Counted from the stretch's first letter, positions 1 to 7,986 are shown. The stretch: 12,932 nt of DNA from Saprospiraceae bacterium (GCA_020630895.1 JAHDII010000049.1:2906-15837); one strand, 5' to 3'. A program made the numbers and translations. The notes: generated by a model not told the origin, from the sequence alone.

Positions 1-483
1 AATACTTTTGGTAAAATAATATTAGATCCATTTATAATTGTTACCTATCAATCTGAAAATTTAGAAGAGTTGTCTGCGGCTACATTTATGTTACCTATTC
101 CTGAACTAGGGAAACCTTTTGGTGTTACAAGACAATTCAAAGAAAATAATTTAGTAGAGTTTTATTCTAGAGCAGATAGAGAAGGCAAAATTACTAAGGA
201 GCAAGTTTTAAAAGCTAATAGAGAATTCATAAAAGAGTTATCCTTAAAAGATGGTAAAATAAATGATGAATACCATACATATAGTGAATGGCCTTATTTC
301 CCTCATGTGAGTTCAGAAAATATGAAAGGAAAGAGCAATGGAGAAGGTTTTTATGATATTGTAGAAGGTATGCAAGGAACAAATAATACATTTTTTGTTG
401 GGGGAATTATGGCTTTTGAATTAGTAGAACCTATTGTAGAATATTCTAAACATTTAGTGAAAACGCATTTTCCTAAAGTTTAA
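1..483 (+). CDS. FAD-dependent amine-oxidase-like oxidoreductase, C-terminal part (5' truncated by window)
   Basis: The frame is open from base 1 to the TAA at 481-483, so the gene starts before the window and only its last 160 residues are visible. The end resembles the C-terminus of flavin-containing amine oxidoreductases: a WPYFPHV stretch, then GFYDIVEGMQG, then NTFFVGGIMAFELVEP and VEYSKHLV. In that family the Gly-Gly segment near the C-terminus lies against the FAD, and the following helix carries the Glu-x-x-x-x-Tyr-Ser pattern. The N-terminal Rossmann dinucleotide-binding motif, which would settle the family, lies outside the window. The substrate cannot be inferred. A TTG at 70 could pose as a start, but the upstream codons are in frame and protein-like, so it is internal. 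The patatin gene follows 108 nt later on the same strand. Confidence 0.6.
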   Translation, partial: NTFGKIILDPFIIVTYQSENLEELSAATFMLPIPELGKPFGVTRQFKENNLVEFYSRADREGKITKEQVLKANREFIKELSLKDGKINDEYHTYSEWPYFPHVSSENMKGKSNGEGFYDIVEGMQGTNNTFFVGGIMAFELVEPIVEYSKHLVKTHFPKV

Positions 484-501
484 AAATGATGAAAAAATAA
501 A

Positions 502-534
502 TAAAACAATTTAGAATTTTAAAGAATTGTTTTA
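502..534 (+). terminator. Possible AT-rich hairpin terminator after the oxidoreductase gene
   Basis: A perfect 10-bp inverted repeat (TAAAACAATT at 502-511, AATTGTTTTA at 525-534) encloses a 13-nt loop, 18 nt past the stop codon. The T-rich part is inside the stem rather than after it, so this is a weak terminator candidate. In DNA this AT-rich, chance is a real alternative. Confidence 0.3.
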
Positions 535-591
535 TGAATAATGAACATCATGTTTTACATCAATTGATTCACATTTAATTATTCAAATAAT

Positions 592-1521
592 ATGTCTCGA
601 AATAATATTTATGAAAATTTAGTTTTTGAAGGAGGGGGAGTAAAAGGAGCTGCCTATGCTGGATGTGTTCAAGTATTAGAAGAACATCAAATATTGCATC
701 AGATAAAACGGGTGGCAGGAACTTCAGCAGGTTCTATTACAGCTGCGTTACTGGCAATAGGAGCAGGAAAAGATGGTCTAACGGAATCGATTATGAAATC
801 TAATTTTAATGATTTTCTTAAAGATCGAGGATGGATATTTGGAGATATATGTAGAATTTTTAGACATTATGGAATTCATTCAGGAGATGGTTTTACTAAA
901 ATTTTCAAAAAAGATATTTCTAAATATACCCAAAACCCTGATCTTACATTCGCACAATTAGATGAACTTGTTTCTAAAGATTCTAAAAAATTTAAGCACC
1001 TTTCGGTTGTAGCATCTAATATTACAACTCAAAAAGTAGATGTTTTTGATAGTAAAAGAACACCCAATCTTCCTATTTGGAAAGCGGTTCGTTGCTCTAT
1101 GAGTATCCCTGTAGTCTTTGAACCTTTTGTGATCAAAAATAATTATTATATGGATGGAGGATTAGGTTGGATTTATCCTATAGATATTTATGATAAGAAA
1201 AATTCCGATGGAGAAGATAAATTAAACCCTAAAACTTTAGGTTTTTATTTAGAACCCCAAAAGGAAATAAATCATCCTGGGTTTAATCCTCCTCAAAAAA
1301 AGGTACATTCATTGAAAAGTGCTACAATAGCAATGTATGATTTTTTATGTAATAGTGCTAATTCAAAACATATTCGTTTTGGAGATAAAAATAGAACTGT
1401 ATTTATTGATGATTTAGGTATTAGTGCTACAGATTTTAGTATTTCGGAAGCAGAGAAAAAGAAATTGATAGAATCAGGAAGAAAAGCAACTGAAGCATTT
1501 TTGAAATTGCAAGGGCTGTAA
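592..1521 (+). CDS. Patatin-like phospholipase
   Basis: This 309-residue protein has the complete patatin (PNPLA) signature. The oxyanion-hole glycine motif GGGVKG is at residues 14-19, the nucleophile elbow GTSAG at 43-47 has Ser45 as the predicted nucleophile, and the DGG motif at 188-190 supplies Asp188 of the Ser-Asp dyad. The family hydrolyses acyl ester bonds in membrane or neutral lipids. There is no signal peptide or membrane segment, so it should act from the cytosol. The length is close to a bare patatin domain plus a short helical tail (SISEAEKKKLIESGRKA), with no extra effector or sensor domain. The ATG at 592 leaves eleven residues before the first beta strand and glycine motif, as is usual; no Shine-Dalgarno is present, which is normal in Bacteroidota. 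It stands alone, converging on the AAA+ gene. The lipid substrate is not predictable. Confidence 0.9.
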   Translation: MSRNNIYENLVFEGGGVKGAAYAGCVQVLEEHQILHQIKRVAGTSAGSITAALLAIGAGKDGLTESIMKSNFNDFLKDRGWIFGDICRIFRHYGIHSGDGFTKIFKKDISKYTQNPDLTFAQLDELVSKDSKKFKHLSVVASNITTQKVDVFDSKRTPNLPIWKAVRCSMSIPVVFEPFVIKNNYYMDGGLGWIYPIDIYDKKNSDGEDKLNPKTLGFYLEPQKEINHPGFNPPQKKVHSLKSATIAMYDFLCNSANSKHIRFGDKNRTVFIDDLGISATDFSISEAEKKKLIESGRKATEAFLKLQGL

Positions 1522-1550
1522 AATGATTGTATTTGCTCTATGAGAAAACC

Positions 1551-1775
1551 ATGAGTCATCGCGAATTTTAAAACTTTTCTTTTTCATTAATATAGAGAAT
1601 AAATTTCGTTAAGAATTTCTGAAGCTTTGGAGGAAATTTAGAAATTGATGAACGGTTTTCGACTATAAGGAGAAAAATGCCTTAGAAAAAACACTATCCA
1701 ATCATGAAATTAATTGTAAGAGAAATGTATAAAAAACATCCCGAATTTTAGTTATTAAAATTCGGGATGACTCAT
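1551..1775. repeat. Inverted-repeat-bounded element (MITE-like or duplicated terminator arms)
   Basis: The 21 bases at 1551-1571 match the reverse complement of 1755-1775 at 20 of 21 positions (the mismatch is at 1561). A third copy of the core, CATCCCGAATTTTA, lies at 1737-1750 in the same orientation as the left arm. The 225-bp element therefore has terminal inverted repeats, with the right end doubled into a local hairpin. It sits between two convergent genes, a common site for small non-autonomous elements. I see no target-site duplication in the flanks (AAAACC to the left, ATTTGT to the right). On the minus strand, about 1671-1561 is open without a start codon and would encode roughly 37 residues, ending FILYINEKEKF; this is too short and too weakly supported to call a gene. 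Nothing else recognisable lies in 1522-1802. Confidence 0.5.
1731..1769 (-). terminator. Intrinsic terminator of the AAA+ gene
   Basis: A perfect 14-bp stem (1737-1750 with 1756-1769) with a 5-nt loop is followed, reading the minus strand, by six T residues (AAAAAA at 1731-1736 on the plus strand). It begins 34 nt past the stop of the 1803-4466 gene. On the plus strand the hairpin has no U-tract after it, so it terminates the AAA+ transcript better than the patatin transcript. Confidence 0.8.
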
Positions 1776-1802
1776 ATTTGTTGGTATAAAAATGTTACTT
1801 AA

Positions 1803-4466
1803 TTACCCTCGTTTAGGACTTCCTCCCATATTACTTTTAAACCCAATTGTTTTTTTGTTGCTGAAAGAGAAATCATCTTTATCAGATTTAAAGGTTTCAA
1901 CATCTTCAATCGTTAAAAGTTTGGTTGCAATATCTGTTCTATCTTCTTTAGGCATTAATGATAAACGAAGATTGTGATTCATTATAGCAGCAGTAACAAT
2001 ATTTCTTACCGTTCTAGCATTTCCAAAATATTTATCTCTAAATTCATAAACATATTCTAGATATTTGGCTAAATGTTCTTTGGCTTTATCTGTAGGAGTT
2101 AAACCTTCTTCCTCAAACATTTGTAATGCAATACTATTTAATTCTGAAGGATTATAATCTTCAAATTTAAGTACTTTATCAAAACGAGATTGAAGTCCTG
2201 GATTTGCTTTTAGAAATTCTTCCATATTATCAGGATATCCTGCTACAAATACAAAAAATTCACCTCGTTTATCTTCCATTCTTTTCAAAAGCGTCTGAAT
2301 AGCTTCATTGCCAAAATCACCATGAGAATGTCCTCCAGAACCATTAGATGTAAGAGCATAAGCTTCATCAATGAATAAAACACCTCCCATAGATTGATCT
2401 ATTTTTGCTGCGGTTTTAATGGCTGTTTGTCCAACATATCCAGCAACTAAGCCCTGTCGATCTGTTTCAATCATGTGACCTCTTTCCAATATTCCTAGAG
2501 CTTTATATATTTTAGTTAAGATACGAGCAACCGTCGTTTTACCTGTTCCAGGATTTCCTACAAAAACAGTATGTAAAAAGAAATTATTCAATACATTTTT
2601 ACCTGATTCTTGAAAATATTGAACCAACTGAACCATTTCACGAATTTGATTTTTGATATTTTTCATACCAATTAAATGATCCAATTCAATTAAGGCTTTA
2701 TCCAATAAATCTTTATCAATAGGAATTTTAGGTAATTGCTTTTTCTTTTGAATATTAATTTGTTGAATATCTGATTTAGTAATTAATGATAATTCATCAT
2801 TACTGAGATTATGAGGCTTTTCTAAAGCCATTATTTTCAATCCTAATTGAATTTTTGCTTTTTCTATAACATCATAAACAAAACGGGCATTTCCAAAAGA
2901 TCGATCTCTATTTCTAAAAGCTTCTACAATAATTTCATCTACTACATTTCTAGCATGAGGCGTGAGTTTTACTCCTTTTTCAACACAAGCATAAGTAGCT
3001 ATATTAGATATTTCTTGAGGAAGATAATCTGCAAATTCAATAAAGATTTTAAATCGTGATTTTAAACCAGGATTAGAATCTAAAAAATGTTTCATTTCTT
3101 TCGGATATCCAGCTACAATAACTGCCATATCTCCAGGACCATTGGACATTTCTTTAACAAGTATTTCAATCACTTCTCTACCAAAATCCTTACTATCATC
3201 ATTAGAACGAGCTAAAGCATAAGCTTCATCAATAAATAAAACTCCTCCTCTTGCTTTTTCAATAGCCTCTTTTACTTTAGGAGCTGTTTGACCAATATAT
3301 TCTCCCACTAAATCTACACGATCTACTTCATGAACATGACCTTTAGATAATAAGCCCATCTTTTTATATAGTTTACCCATCATTTTAGCTACTGTAGTTT
3401 TACCTGTGCCTGGATTTCCTATAAAAACAGAATGAACATTAATTTCTTCTTTTTCTTTAAAACCTTTATTTTTTCTTAATTGTAAAAATTGAATATAACT
3501 GGCATGATCTCTTACTTTTGCTTTAATTGCATTTAAACCAATTAAAGCATCTAATTTAGCCATTACATCTTCAAATGTCTCATTATCAAGATCATTGTCT
3601 TGTTGTAAGAATGTAGATTGTTTGTCAGGAAACCAAATACCAGGTGTACCTTCTACAAAATCATCATTGACCTCAAATGGAACTACTGCTAAGAGCTTAT
3701 CCATAAAAATAATTTCTGCAGTATATTTATCTTTTCTCCACGAACCTTTTACATTAGAACCCCAACCTGCTGTAATTTTGATAACATCATCTTTTTTCTC
3801 AATCCGTTGAAGTCGTACAACTTGACCTTTAAGTTCTCTAGCATTATTATAGAACTTGGTAAATAATTCACATTGCCAAGATTTACCTGTATATAAATTT
3901 TTAAGTGTAATTTCTACATAAACATAGCGAGTTTCTTCACTACTAAAAGTACTATAATAATTACGCTCAAATTCAGGACGATCATCAAAAGAACCTTCAT
4001 ATAATTTTAAAGACTTAATATCAAGATAAGGATTGGAGCTATTATCAATTTGTTTCCCTGTATCTTCAATATAAAAATATTTTGTAGCAACTTTTACACC
4101 TTCAATCCAAGCCTCCCAATAATAACTTCCTTTTTTCCAAAAAGCACCTTCTTTTTGATTGCCCCAACCTTCACGAATATATACAACACTATCATATTTG
4201 CTTACCTTTCTTCTAAATGGTAAAGTGCAAACTTCTTTTCTTCCTTTTTTGATAGAAAAACATTTGAGTTCTACCTCAATTTCCCAATCTTCTTCATCAA
4301 AAAGTTTGTTATAAAAAGATAATTCAGCATAAACATAAGTGGTATTAAATCGATCAAATACTTGACGATATTTTTTCTTATTATCGGCGAGCCATTCTGT
4401 AGAAGAATAAACTTTTAAGTCGCGAAACTTATATTTTATAAAATGTGGGTCAAAACCTTGGGACAT
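1803..4466 (-). CDS. Double CbxX/CfxQ-type AAA+ ATPase with duplicated N-terminal domain
   Basis: This 887-residue protein has no signal peptide or membrane segment. Residues about 14-135 and 148-268 are two copies of one domain; aligned landmarks are YVYAEL/YVYVEI, a Trp ten to fourteen residues later (W61, W197), and GWG (100-102, 234-236) followed by W and a Y-x-E strand. They look beta-rich and I do not recognise the fold. Two AAA+ modules follow at about 301-560 and 590-860. Each has Walker A GNPGTGKTT (from 350 and 637), a pore loop YIGQT/YVGQT, Walker B FIDEA (Glu414, Glu701), an SRF arginine finger (Arg471, Arg761) and FGNAR sensor-2 (Arg528, Arg818), so both rings should hydrolyse ATP. 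The family includes CbbX, which remodels inhibited red-type Rubisco, and SpoVK. No Rubisco gene is in view, so the client is unknown; the N-terminal repeats are the likely recruiters. The gene has its own terminator and appears monocistronic. Confidence 0.9.
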   Translation of the reverse strand: MSQGFDPHFIKYKFRDLKVYSSTEWLADNKKKYRQVFDRFNTTYVYAELSFYNKLFDEEDWEIEVELKCFSIKKGRKEVCTLPFRRKVSKYDSVVYIREGWGNQKEGAFWKKGSYYWEAWIEGVKVATKYFYIEDTGKQIDNSSNPYLDIKSLKLYEGSFDDRPEFERNYYSTFSSEETRYVYVEITLKNLYTGKSWQCELFTKFYNNARELKGQVVRLQRIEKKDDVIKITAGWGSNVKGSWRKDKYTAEIIFMDKLLAVVPFEVNDDFVEGTPGIWFPDKQSTFLQQDNDLDNETFEDVMAKLDALIGLNAIKAKVRDHASYIQFLQLRKNKGFKEKEEINVHSVFIGNPGTGKTTVAKMMGKLYKKMGLLSKGHVHEVDRVDLVGEYIGQTAPKVKEAIEKARGGVLFIDEAYALARSNDDSKDFGREVIEILVKEMSNGPGDMAVIVAGYPKEMKHFLDSNPGLKSRFKIFIEFADYLPQEISNIATYACVEKGVKLTPHARNVVDEIIVEAFRNRDRSFGNARFVYDVIEKAKIQLGLKIMALEKPHNLSNDELSLITKSDIQQINIQKKKQLPKIPIDKDLLDKALIELDHLIGMKNIKNQIREMVQLVQYFQESGKNVLNNFFLHTVFVGNPGTGKTTVARILTKIYKALGILERGHMIETDRQGLVAGYVGQTAIKTAAKIDQSMGGVLFIDEAYALTSNGSGGHSHGDFGNEAIQTLLKRMEDKRGEFFVFVAGYPDNMEEFLKANPGLQSRFDKVLKFEDYNPSELNSIALQMFEEEGLTPTDKAKEHLAKYLEYVYEFRDKYFGNARTVRNIVTAAIMNHNLRLSLMPKEDRTDIATKLLTIEDVETFKSDKDDFSFSNKKTIGFKSNMGGSPKRG

Positions 4467-4774
4467 TGTTGTATTTTATTTAATGATAAAACAAAATAAA
4501 AGGATATTAAGTTTCTAAATGTTTTATTTTTTATCCATTATTATGAATGAATTAATATAACTATAAATATACCAAATTAGTATAGTTTATACATAATATG
4601 ATATTATTTGCGTTTTTTCTTGAAAATAGAGCTTAAAAATGTTTTTTTTGAATGAAAAATAAATTTAATAGATTATAAACTAATAATCAATTAAATTGTG
4701 ATGAATATTTAAAAAGGTACTAATTTTTTAGATTAGTACCTTTTTTTAGCTAGAATATGAAAAGAAACCTTTTA
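4467..4774. other. Intergenic region between two minus-strand genes
   Basis: This 308-bp stretch has no convincing ORF. It holds the terminator of the peptidase operon at 4711-4747 and should hold the promoter of the AAA+ gene, reading right to left. I found no clean TTTG / TAnnTTTG pair on the minus strand. Short AT palindromes (for example 4593-4607) are within chance for this composition. Confidence 0.6.
4711..4747 (-). terminator. Intrinsic terminator of the M1 peptidase / CPBP operon
   Basis: A 9-bp stem (GGTACTAAT at 4716-4724 with ATTAGTACC at 4732-4740) and a 7-nt loop are flanked by A5 on the left and T7 on the right, so the stem can extend and each strand has a T-tract. It starts about 27 nt past the stop of the minus-strand peptidase gene and would work in both directions. 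Confidence 0.8.
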
Positions 4775-6622
4775 TTATTCTTCCTTTTCCCAAGAATTAT
4801 TTTCTGTATTAATATCTGCTAATCGACGACTAGGATCAATTTCTACTTTGACAACTTTCTTCAATTTGCAATCAATATTTAATTCATAAGTAGGATGAGT
4901 CCAAGCCCAATCTTCTTCTACATTATATTCCATAGAAGGATCTTCTTGTGCTTTTTCGCCTCTCATAATACGAAGAGGAATATGATACAACCTTTGAGTC
5001 CCATTTTTTTCTGTAACGACTACATCAATCGGCATCGGCATATCACTTAAATTCTTAAGAATTATTTTTGTTTTTTTACCATCTGCTTCAACAGAAGAAA
5101 CACTATAATCTATTGTATTAGTGGTGTTTACAAAATGTTCTTTGTACCAGTCTAATTCTAAGCCAGATGCTTTTTCCATAATTCTTATAAAATCATTAGT
5201 ATTAGGATGTTTGAATTTCCATTGCTCAAAATAATCCAACATTCCTTGGGCAAAAGCGTTTTCACCTATAATGTATTCTAATTGATGTAAAAAAACAGAA
5301 CCTTTAACATACGAAGCCATAGAATAAGCAAAATTAGTCTTAAAATGATCTGCATGAGTTGTCATAGGTTCTTCTACACCACTTTGAACTAAATTTGTAT
5401 ATCCCATATAAGTTCCTAAATGCGGATTTTCTTCTACTTTTCCAGGTGTAAGCCCTTCTTTTTTTAGAAAATTCATCACTTCTGCTGAAGCATAAGAAGT
5501 AAAACCTTCATCCATCCAAGCATATAAAGCTTCGTTAGTCCCTAAGATCATCTGATACCAAGAATGCATCCATTCATGAATAGAAACTCCAATTAAACTT
5601 CCCAACCCTCTTTCACCAGTAATTAAAGTCCCCATAGGATATTCCATTCCTCCATCTCCTCCTTGAATAAAAGAGTATTGTTTATAAGGATATTTCCCAT
5701 AGTGTTGATTAATAAAACCAATAGCTTTTGCCATTGCAGGTTGTAATTTTTTCCAAACAACTTCCGTTTTTTCATTTTTTTGATATAAAAAATGAAGTGT
5801 CAAATCATTTTCTAACTTTAAAACATCATGAGTATAATCAGGATCTCCTCCCCAAAAGAAATCATGAACATTAGGAGCTTTAAAATGCCATGTCAATGTT
5901 CCTCCAGGACTGTGATTTACTTCTTTGTCGCTGTAGCCATACCCAATTTTATCTGCATTTTGTAAATAGCCACTTCCTCCTAAAATATATTGATTATCAA
6001 TGGTGATTTTTACATCGAAATCGCCCCAAATACCATGAAATTCTCTTCCTACATAAGGATTAGCATGCCATCCTTGATAATCATATTCACACATTTTAGG
6101 ATACCACTGAGACATAGAATATGAAATTCCTTCTGCATTATCTCTTCCTGTACGGCGAACTTGAGCAGGGACTTGAGATTCAAAAACCATTTCAAATGTA
6201 GCTTTTGAATTAGGAGGAATAGCTTGGTTCAATTGTACTTCTAATATAGTTCCTACAACTTCAAATTTTACATCAGTACCATTGTGTTTTAATGATTTGA
6301 TATTATGGTAACCATATTCTTCTGGTGTTAATTTAGAAATTCTATCTTGAACTCTTCTGTCTGGATCTACAATATTTCGAGAACGGACATCCATCATACT
6401 CCCTGGTTGAAAAGCATTATAGTATAAATGATAAAACACCTTGTCTAAAGATTCAGGTGAATTATTATAATATACTAATTTTTGTTTCCCTTTGAATTGA
6501 TGTTTTTCTACATCAAAATCAATATCCATTTGATAATTTACTTTTTGTTGCCATCTATCTGTTTGGCCCCATGATACTTGTGCTATTAAAGCAAAAATTA
6601 ATAAGAATTTTGTTTTCATCAT
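4775..6622 (-). CDS. Exported M1-family metallopeptidase (aminopeptidase N-like)
   Basis: This 615-residue zinc peptidase has a signal peptide (MMKTKFLLIFALIAQ, then a small-residue site near VSWGQ), so it should be periplasmic or lipid-free surface-facing. The zinc motif HEWMH (His349, Glu350, His353) is followed after 18 residues by Glu372, the gluzincin HExxH-x18-E spacing. GGMEY at 324-328 takes the place of GAMEN, with Glu327 expected to bind the substrate amino terminus. Tyr438 in SYVKG is the expected transition-state tyrosine. The family removes N-terminal residues from peptides. The length fits the shorter Bacteroidota M1 proteins, which lack the large C-terminal helical domain; no type IX sorting domain is visible. 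Two ATG codons adjoin at the start (6622 and 6619), and either may be used. The stop codon of the CPBP protease gene lies one base upstream, so the two are almost surely co-transcribed. Confidence 0.92.
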   Translation of the reverse strand: MMKTKFLLIFALIAQVSWGQTDRWQQKVNYQMDIDFDVEKHQFKGKQKLVYYNNSPESLDKVFYHLYYNAFQPGSMMDVRSRNIVDPDRRVQDRISKLTPEEYGYHNIKSLKHNGTDVKFEVVGTILEVQLNQAIPPNSKATFEMVFESQVPAQVRRTGRDNAEGISYSMSQWYPKMCEYDYQGWHANPYVGREFHGIWGDFDVKITIDNQYILGGSGYLQNADKIGYGYSDKEVNHSPGGTLTWHFKAPNVHDFFWGGDPDYTHDVLKLENDLTLHFLYQKNEKTEVVWKKLQPAMAKAIGFINQHYGKYPYKQYSFIQGGDGGMEYPMGTLITGERGLGSLIGVSIHEWMHSWYQMILGTNEALYAWMDEGFTSYASAEVMNFLKKEGLTPGKVEENPHLGTYMGYTNLVQSGVEEPMTTHADHFKTNFAYSMASYVKGSVFLHQLEYIIGENAFAQGMLDYFEQWKFKHPNTNDFIRIMEKASGLELDWYKEHFVNTTNTIDYSVSSVEADGKKTKIILKNLSDMPMPIDVVVTEKNGTQRLYHIPLRIMRGEKAQEDPSMEYNVEEDWAWTHPTYELNIDCKLKKVVKVEIDPSRRLADINTENNSWEKEE

Positions 6623-6623
6623 T

Positions 6624-7805
6624 TTAAATAGGTTCGTCTAAAATATTATTATTAAATTGATTTATTGTGATTTCTTCGTTTCTTGAAAAACGAATAGGTT
6701 CAAATATTTTTTTCCAATCGTTCCATTGATATTTCCATTGTGCTATTATCATAAAAATAATAACAACAATAAACCATCCAATCAGCATATTATCTGAATT
6801 CATATCTAAAGAACGAAACATCGTTGGTGTTTGTAAAGCAGAACCATCAAAAGAAACGAATAATGCTCCAAATAAATTATTAGCAAAATGGATTCCTAAA
6901 GCTAATTCTAGCCCTTCATCTAAGATAGTTAATAATCCTAAAAAAAATCCTGTTCCTATATAGAAAGTCATCATTTTACCTAGCCCAAATTCTCCTACTT
7001 CTGGATTCATTCCATGTAATAATCCAAAAAATAATGAAGTAATGACTAAAGGAATGAAAGGAATTCTAAATATACTTTGAATTAAATTTTGAATATAATC
7101 TATCTTATTTTCTAAAAACTTTAAAATTAAAAGTAGGATAAGAATAATCATATATATATATAGCATATTGATGCTAGAACCAACATTTGTAATTTGTGTT
7201 AAAATATAAAAAAATCCTCCTAAAGAAAAAAGACTAATAATAATAGATAAAGGATTTATAGTAAGACCTTGCATTAAATATCCTCGAATAAAAGTTTCTT
7301 CAAAAGATGTTTGAAGAGGCAAAATGAGTAGGCATATTATGAATAAAGGAATAAAAGTACCCCAATTTAAAGTAAGAATATAATTTTCTGGTGCTATCAA
7401 ATAGCTAACTCCTTCTCCAATAATTGCTAATAAAAGCCAAAGACCAAAACCAAAAAAGAATTTTGAATAGCGAACTTTAGAAAAAGGATTAATAATAGAT
7501 AAAAACTTTCTACGATGTATTTGTTGTACAACAAATACTAATGCTATTATTCCTCCTACAAAAGATAAAAGCAAAAGAAAGAAACCAAAATTAGAAGAAA
7601 GATTAAAAAAACTAAAATCCATAGACTCTGCTCTTTCTGCAAATTCTTCCATTGAAGTAGTAGTAGAATCATAATTTTGATAAAGGATGATAGATAAGGG
7701 CGCTTGTCCTATAATAAAACCTAATAGAACTAATAATATTCCTACAAAATAAGTCCACCAAAGGTGTTTCCCTTCAAAAGCCTTTATAAAAAAAGAATGT
7801 TTCAT
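6624..7805 (-). CDS. CPBP family intramembrane metalloprotease (CAAX/Abi type)
   Basis: This is a 393-residue, strongly hydrophobic protein with about eight to ten membrane segments. The CPBP motifs are all present: EETFIR (Glu169, Glu170, Arg174), F-x-x-x-H (Phe260-His264, in FGLLHG) and H-x-x-x-N (His306-Asn310, in HFANN). The glutamates and histidines are the expected active-site residues of this glutamate-type intramembrane protease family, whose members process prenylated CAAX proteins in eukaryotes and have mostly unknown substrates in bacteria. I prefer the ATG at 7805 over an in-frame TTG at 7820, because the five extra residues (MYNLY) add nothing and the region holds promoter-like sequence. 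The protein is longer than a minimal CPBP domain, with extra N-terminal helices and a hydrophilic C-terminal tail. The one-base gap to the M1 peptidase suggests coupled expression of two envelope proteases. Confidence 0.9.
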   Translation of the reverse strand: MKHSFFIKAFEGKHLWWTYFVGILLVLLGFIIGQAPLSIILYQNYDSTTTSMEEFAERAESMDFSFFNLSSNFGFFLLLLSFVGGIIALVFVVQQIHRRKFLSIINPFSKVRYSKFFFGFGLWLLLAIIGEGVSYLIAPENYILTLNWGTFIPLFIICLLILPLQTSFEETFIRGYLMQGLTINPLSIIISLFSLGGFFYILTQITNVGSSINMLYIYMIILILLLILKFLENKIDYIQNLIQSIFRIPFIPLVITSLFFGLLHGMNPEVGEFGLGKMMTFYIGTGFFLGLLTILDEGLELALGIHFANNLFGALFVSFDGSALQTPTMFRSLDMNSDNMLIGWFIVVIIFMIIAQWKYQWNDWKKIFEPIRFSRNEEITINQFNNNILDEPI

Positions 7806-7811
7806 ATATAA

Positions 7812-7840
7812 ATTATACAATCTAAAGTCGAAAGTATCAA
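7812..7840 (-). promoter_or_regulatory. Promoter-like boxes before the CPBP protease gene
   Basis: On the minus strand TTGATA (7840-7835) and TATAAT (7817-7812) are spaced by exactly 17 nt, a textbook sigma-70 arrangement but not the Bacteroidota consensus. Only six bases separate the second box from the ATG, so use of this promoter would give a nearly leaderless mRNA. In AT-rich DNA this could be coincidence. Confidence 0.3.
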
Positions 7841-7890
7841 AAAAAATGGATATAATGACTTTTTAGAATATATTATAAGGTATAAGAGAT

Positions 7891-7898
7891 TATTTTTG
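7891..7898 (+). promoter_or_regulatory. Possible -7 box for the mutase gene
   Basis: TATTTTTG matches the Bacteroidota TAnnTTTG -7 element and lies about 110 nt before the mutase start. No TTTG element sits at the proper distance upstream, so this is only half of a promoter. Confidence 0.3.
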
Positions 7899-7968
7899 TA
7901 CAATAATTATCCAATCCATAGTGTATAAAATACTATTTTTAAAACTATTTTAATATTAACTGTGGACT

Positions 7969-7986
7969 TTGCGGATTTATCCGCAA
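7969..7986. promoter_or_regulatory. Operator-like palindrome before the mutase gene
   Basis: TTGCGGATTTATCCGCAA consists of two perfect 8-base half-sites around a 2-base centre, 22 nt before the ATG. Its GC-rich half-sites stand out from very AT-rich surroundings. It could bind a dimeric repressor or activator of propionate/odd-chain metabolism, or form a short stem in the mRNA leader. A second palindrome, AATTTAAATT, overlaps its right edge at 7985-7994. Confidence 0.45.

Noticed and set aside
544..568. Two short palindromes before the patatin gene (AACATCATGTT, ATCAATTGAT)
   Set aside because: They are short and AT-rich, expected by chance at this composition, and show no pairing with a promoter.
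1704..1749. Tiny plus-strand ORF (14 codons, MKLIVREMYKK...) in the intergenic region
   Set aside because: It ends inside the terminator stem of the repeat element and has no supporting features.
592..4466. Patatin-like protein plus AAA+ protein as a possible defence (CBASS-like) unit
   Set aside because: The two genes are convergent with a terminator between them, there is no cGAS/DncV-like nucleotidyltransferase, HORMA or Cap2/3 gene, and the patatin lacks extra sensor domains.
4593..4607. ATAATAT-G-ATATTAT palindrome
   Set aside because: It is pure A/T apart from the centre and within chance expectation in this region.
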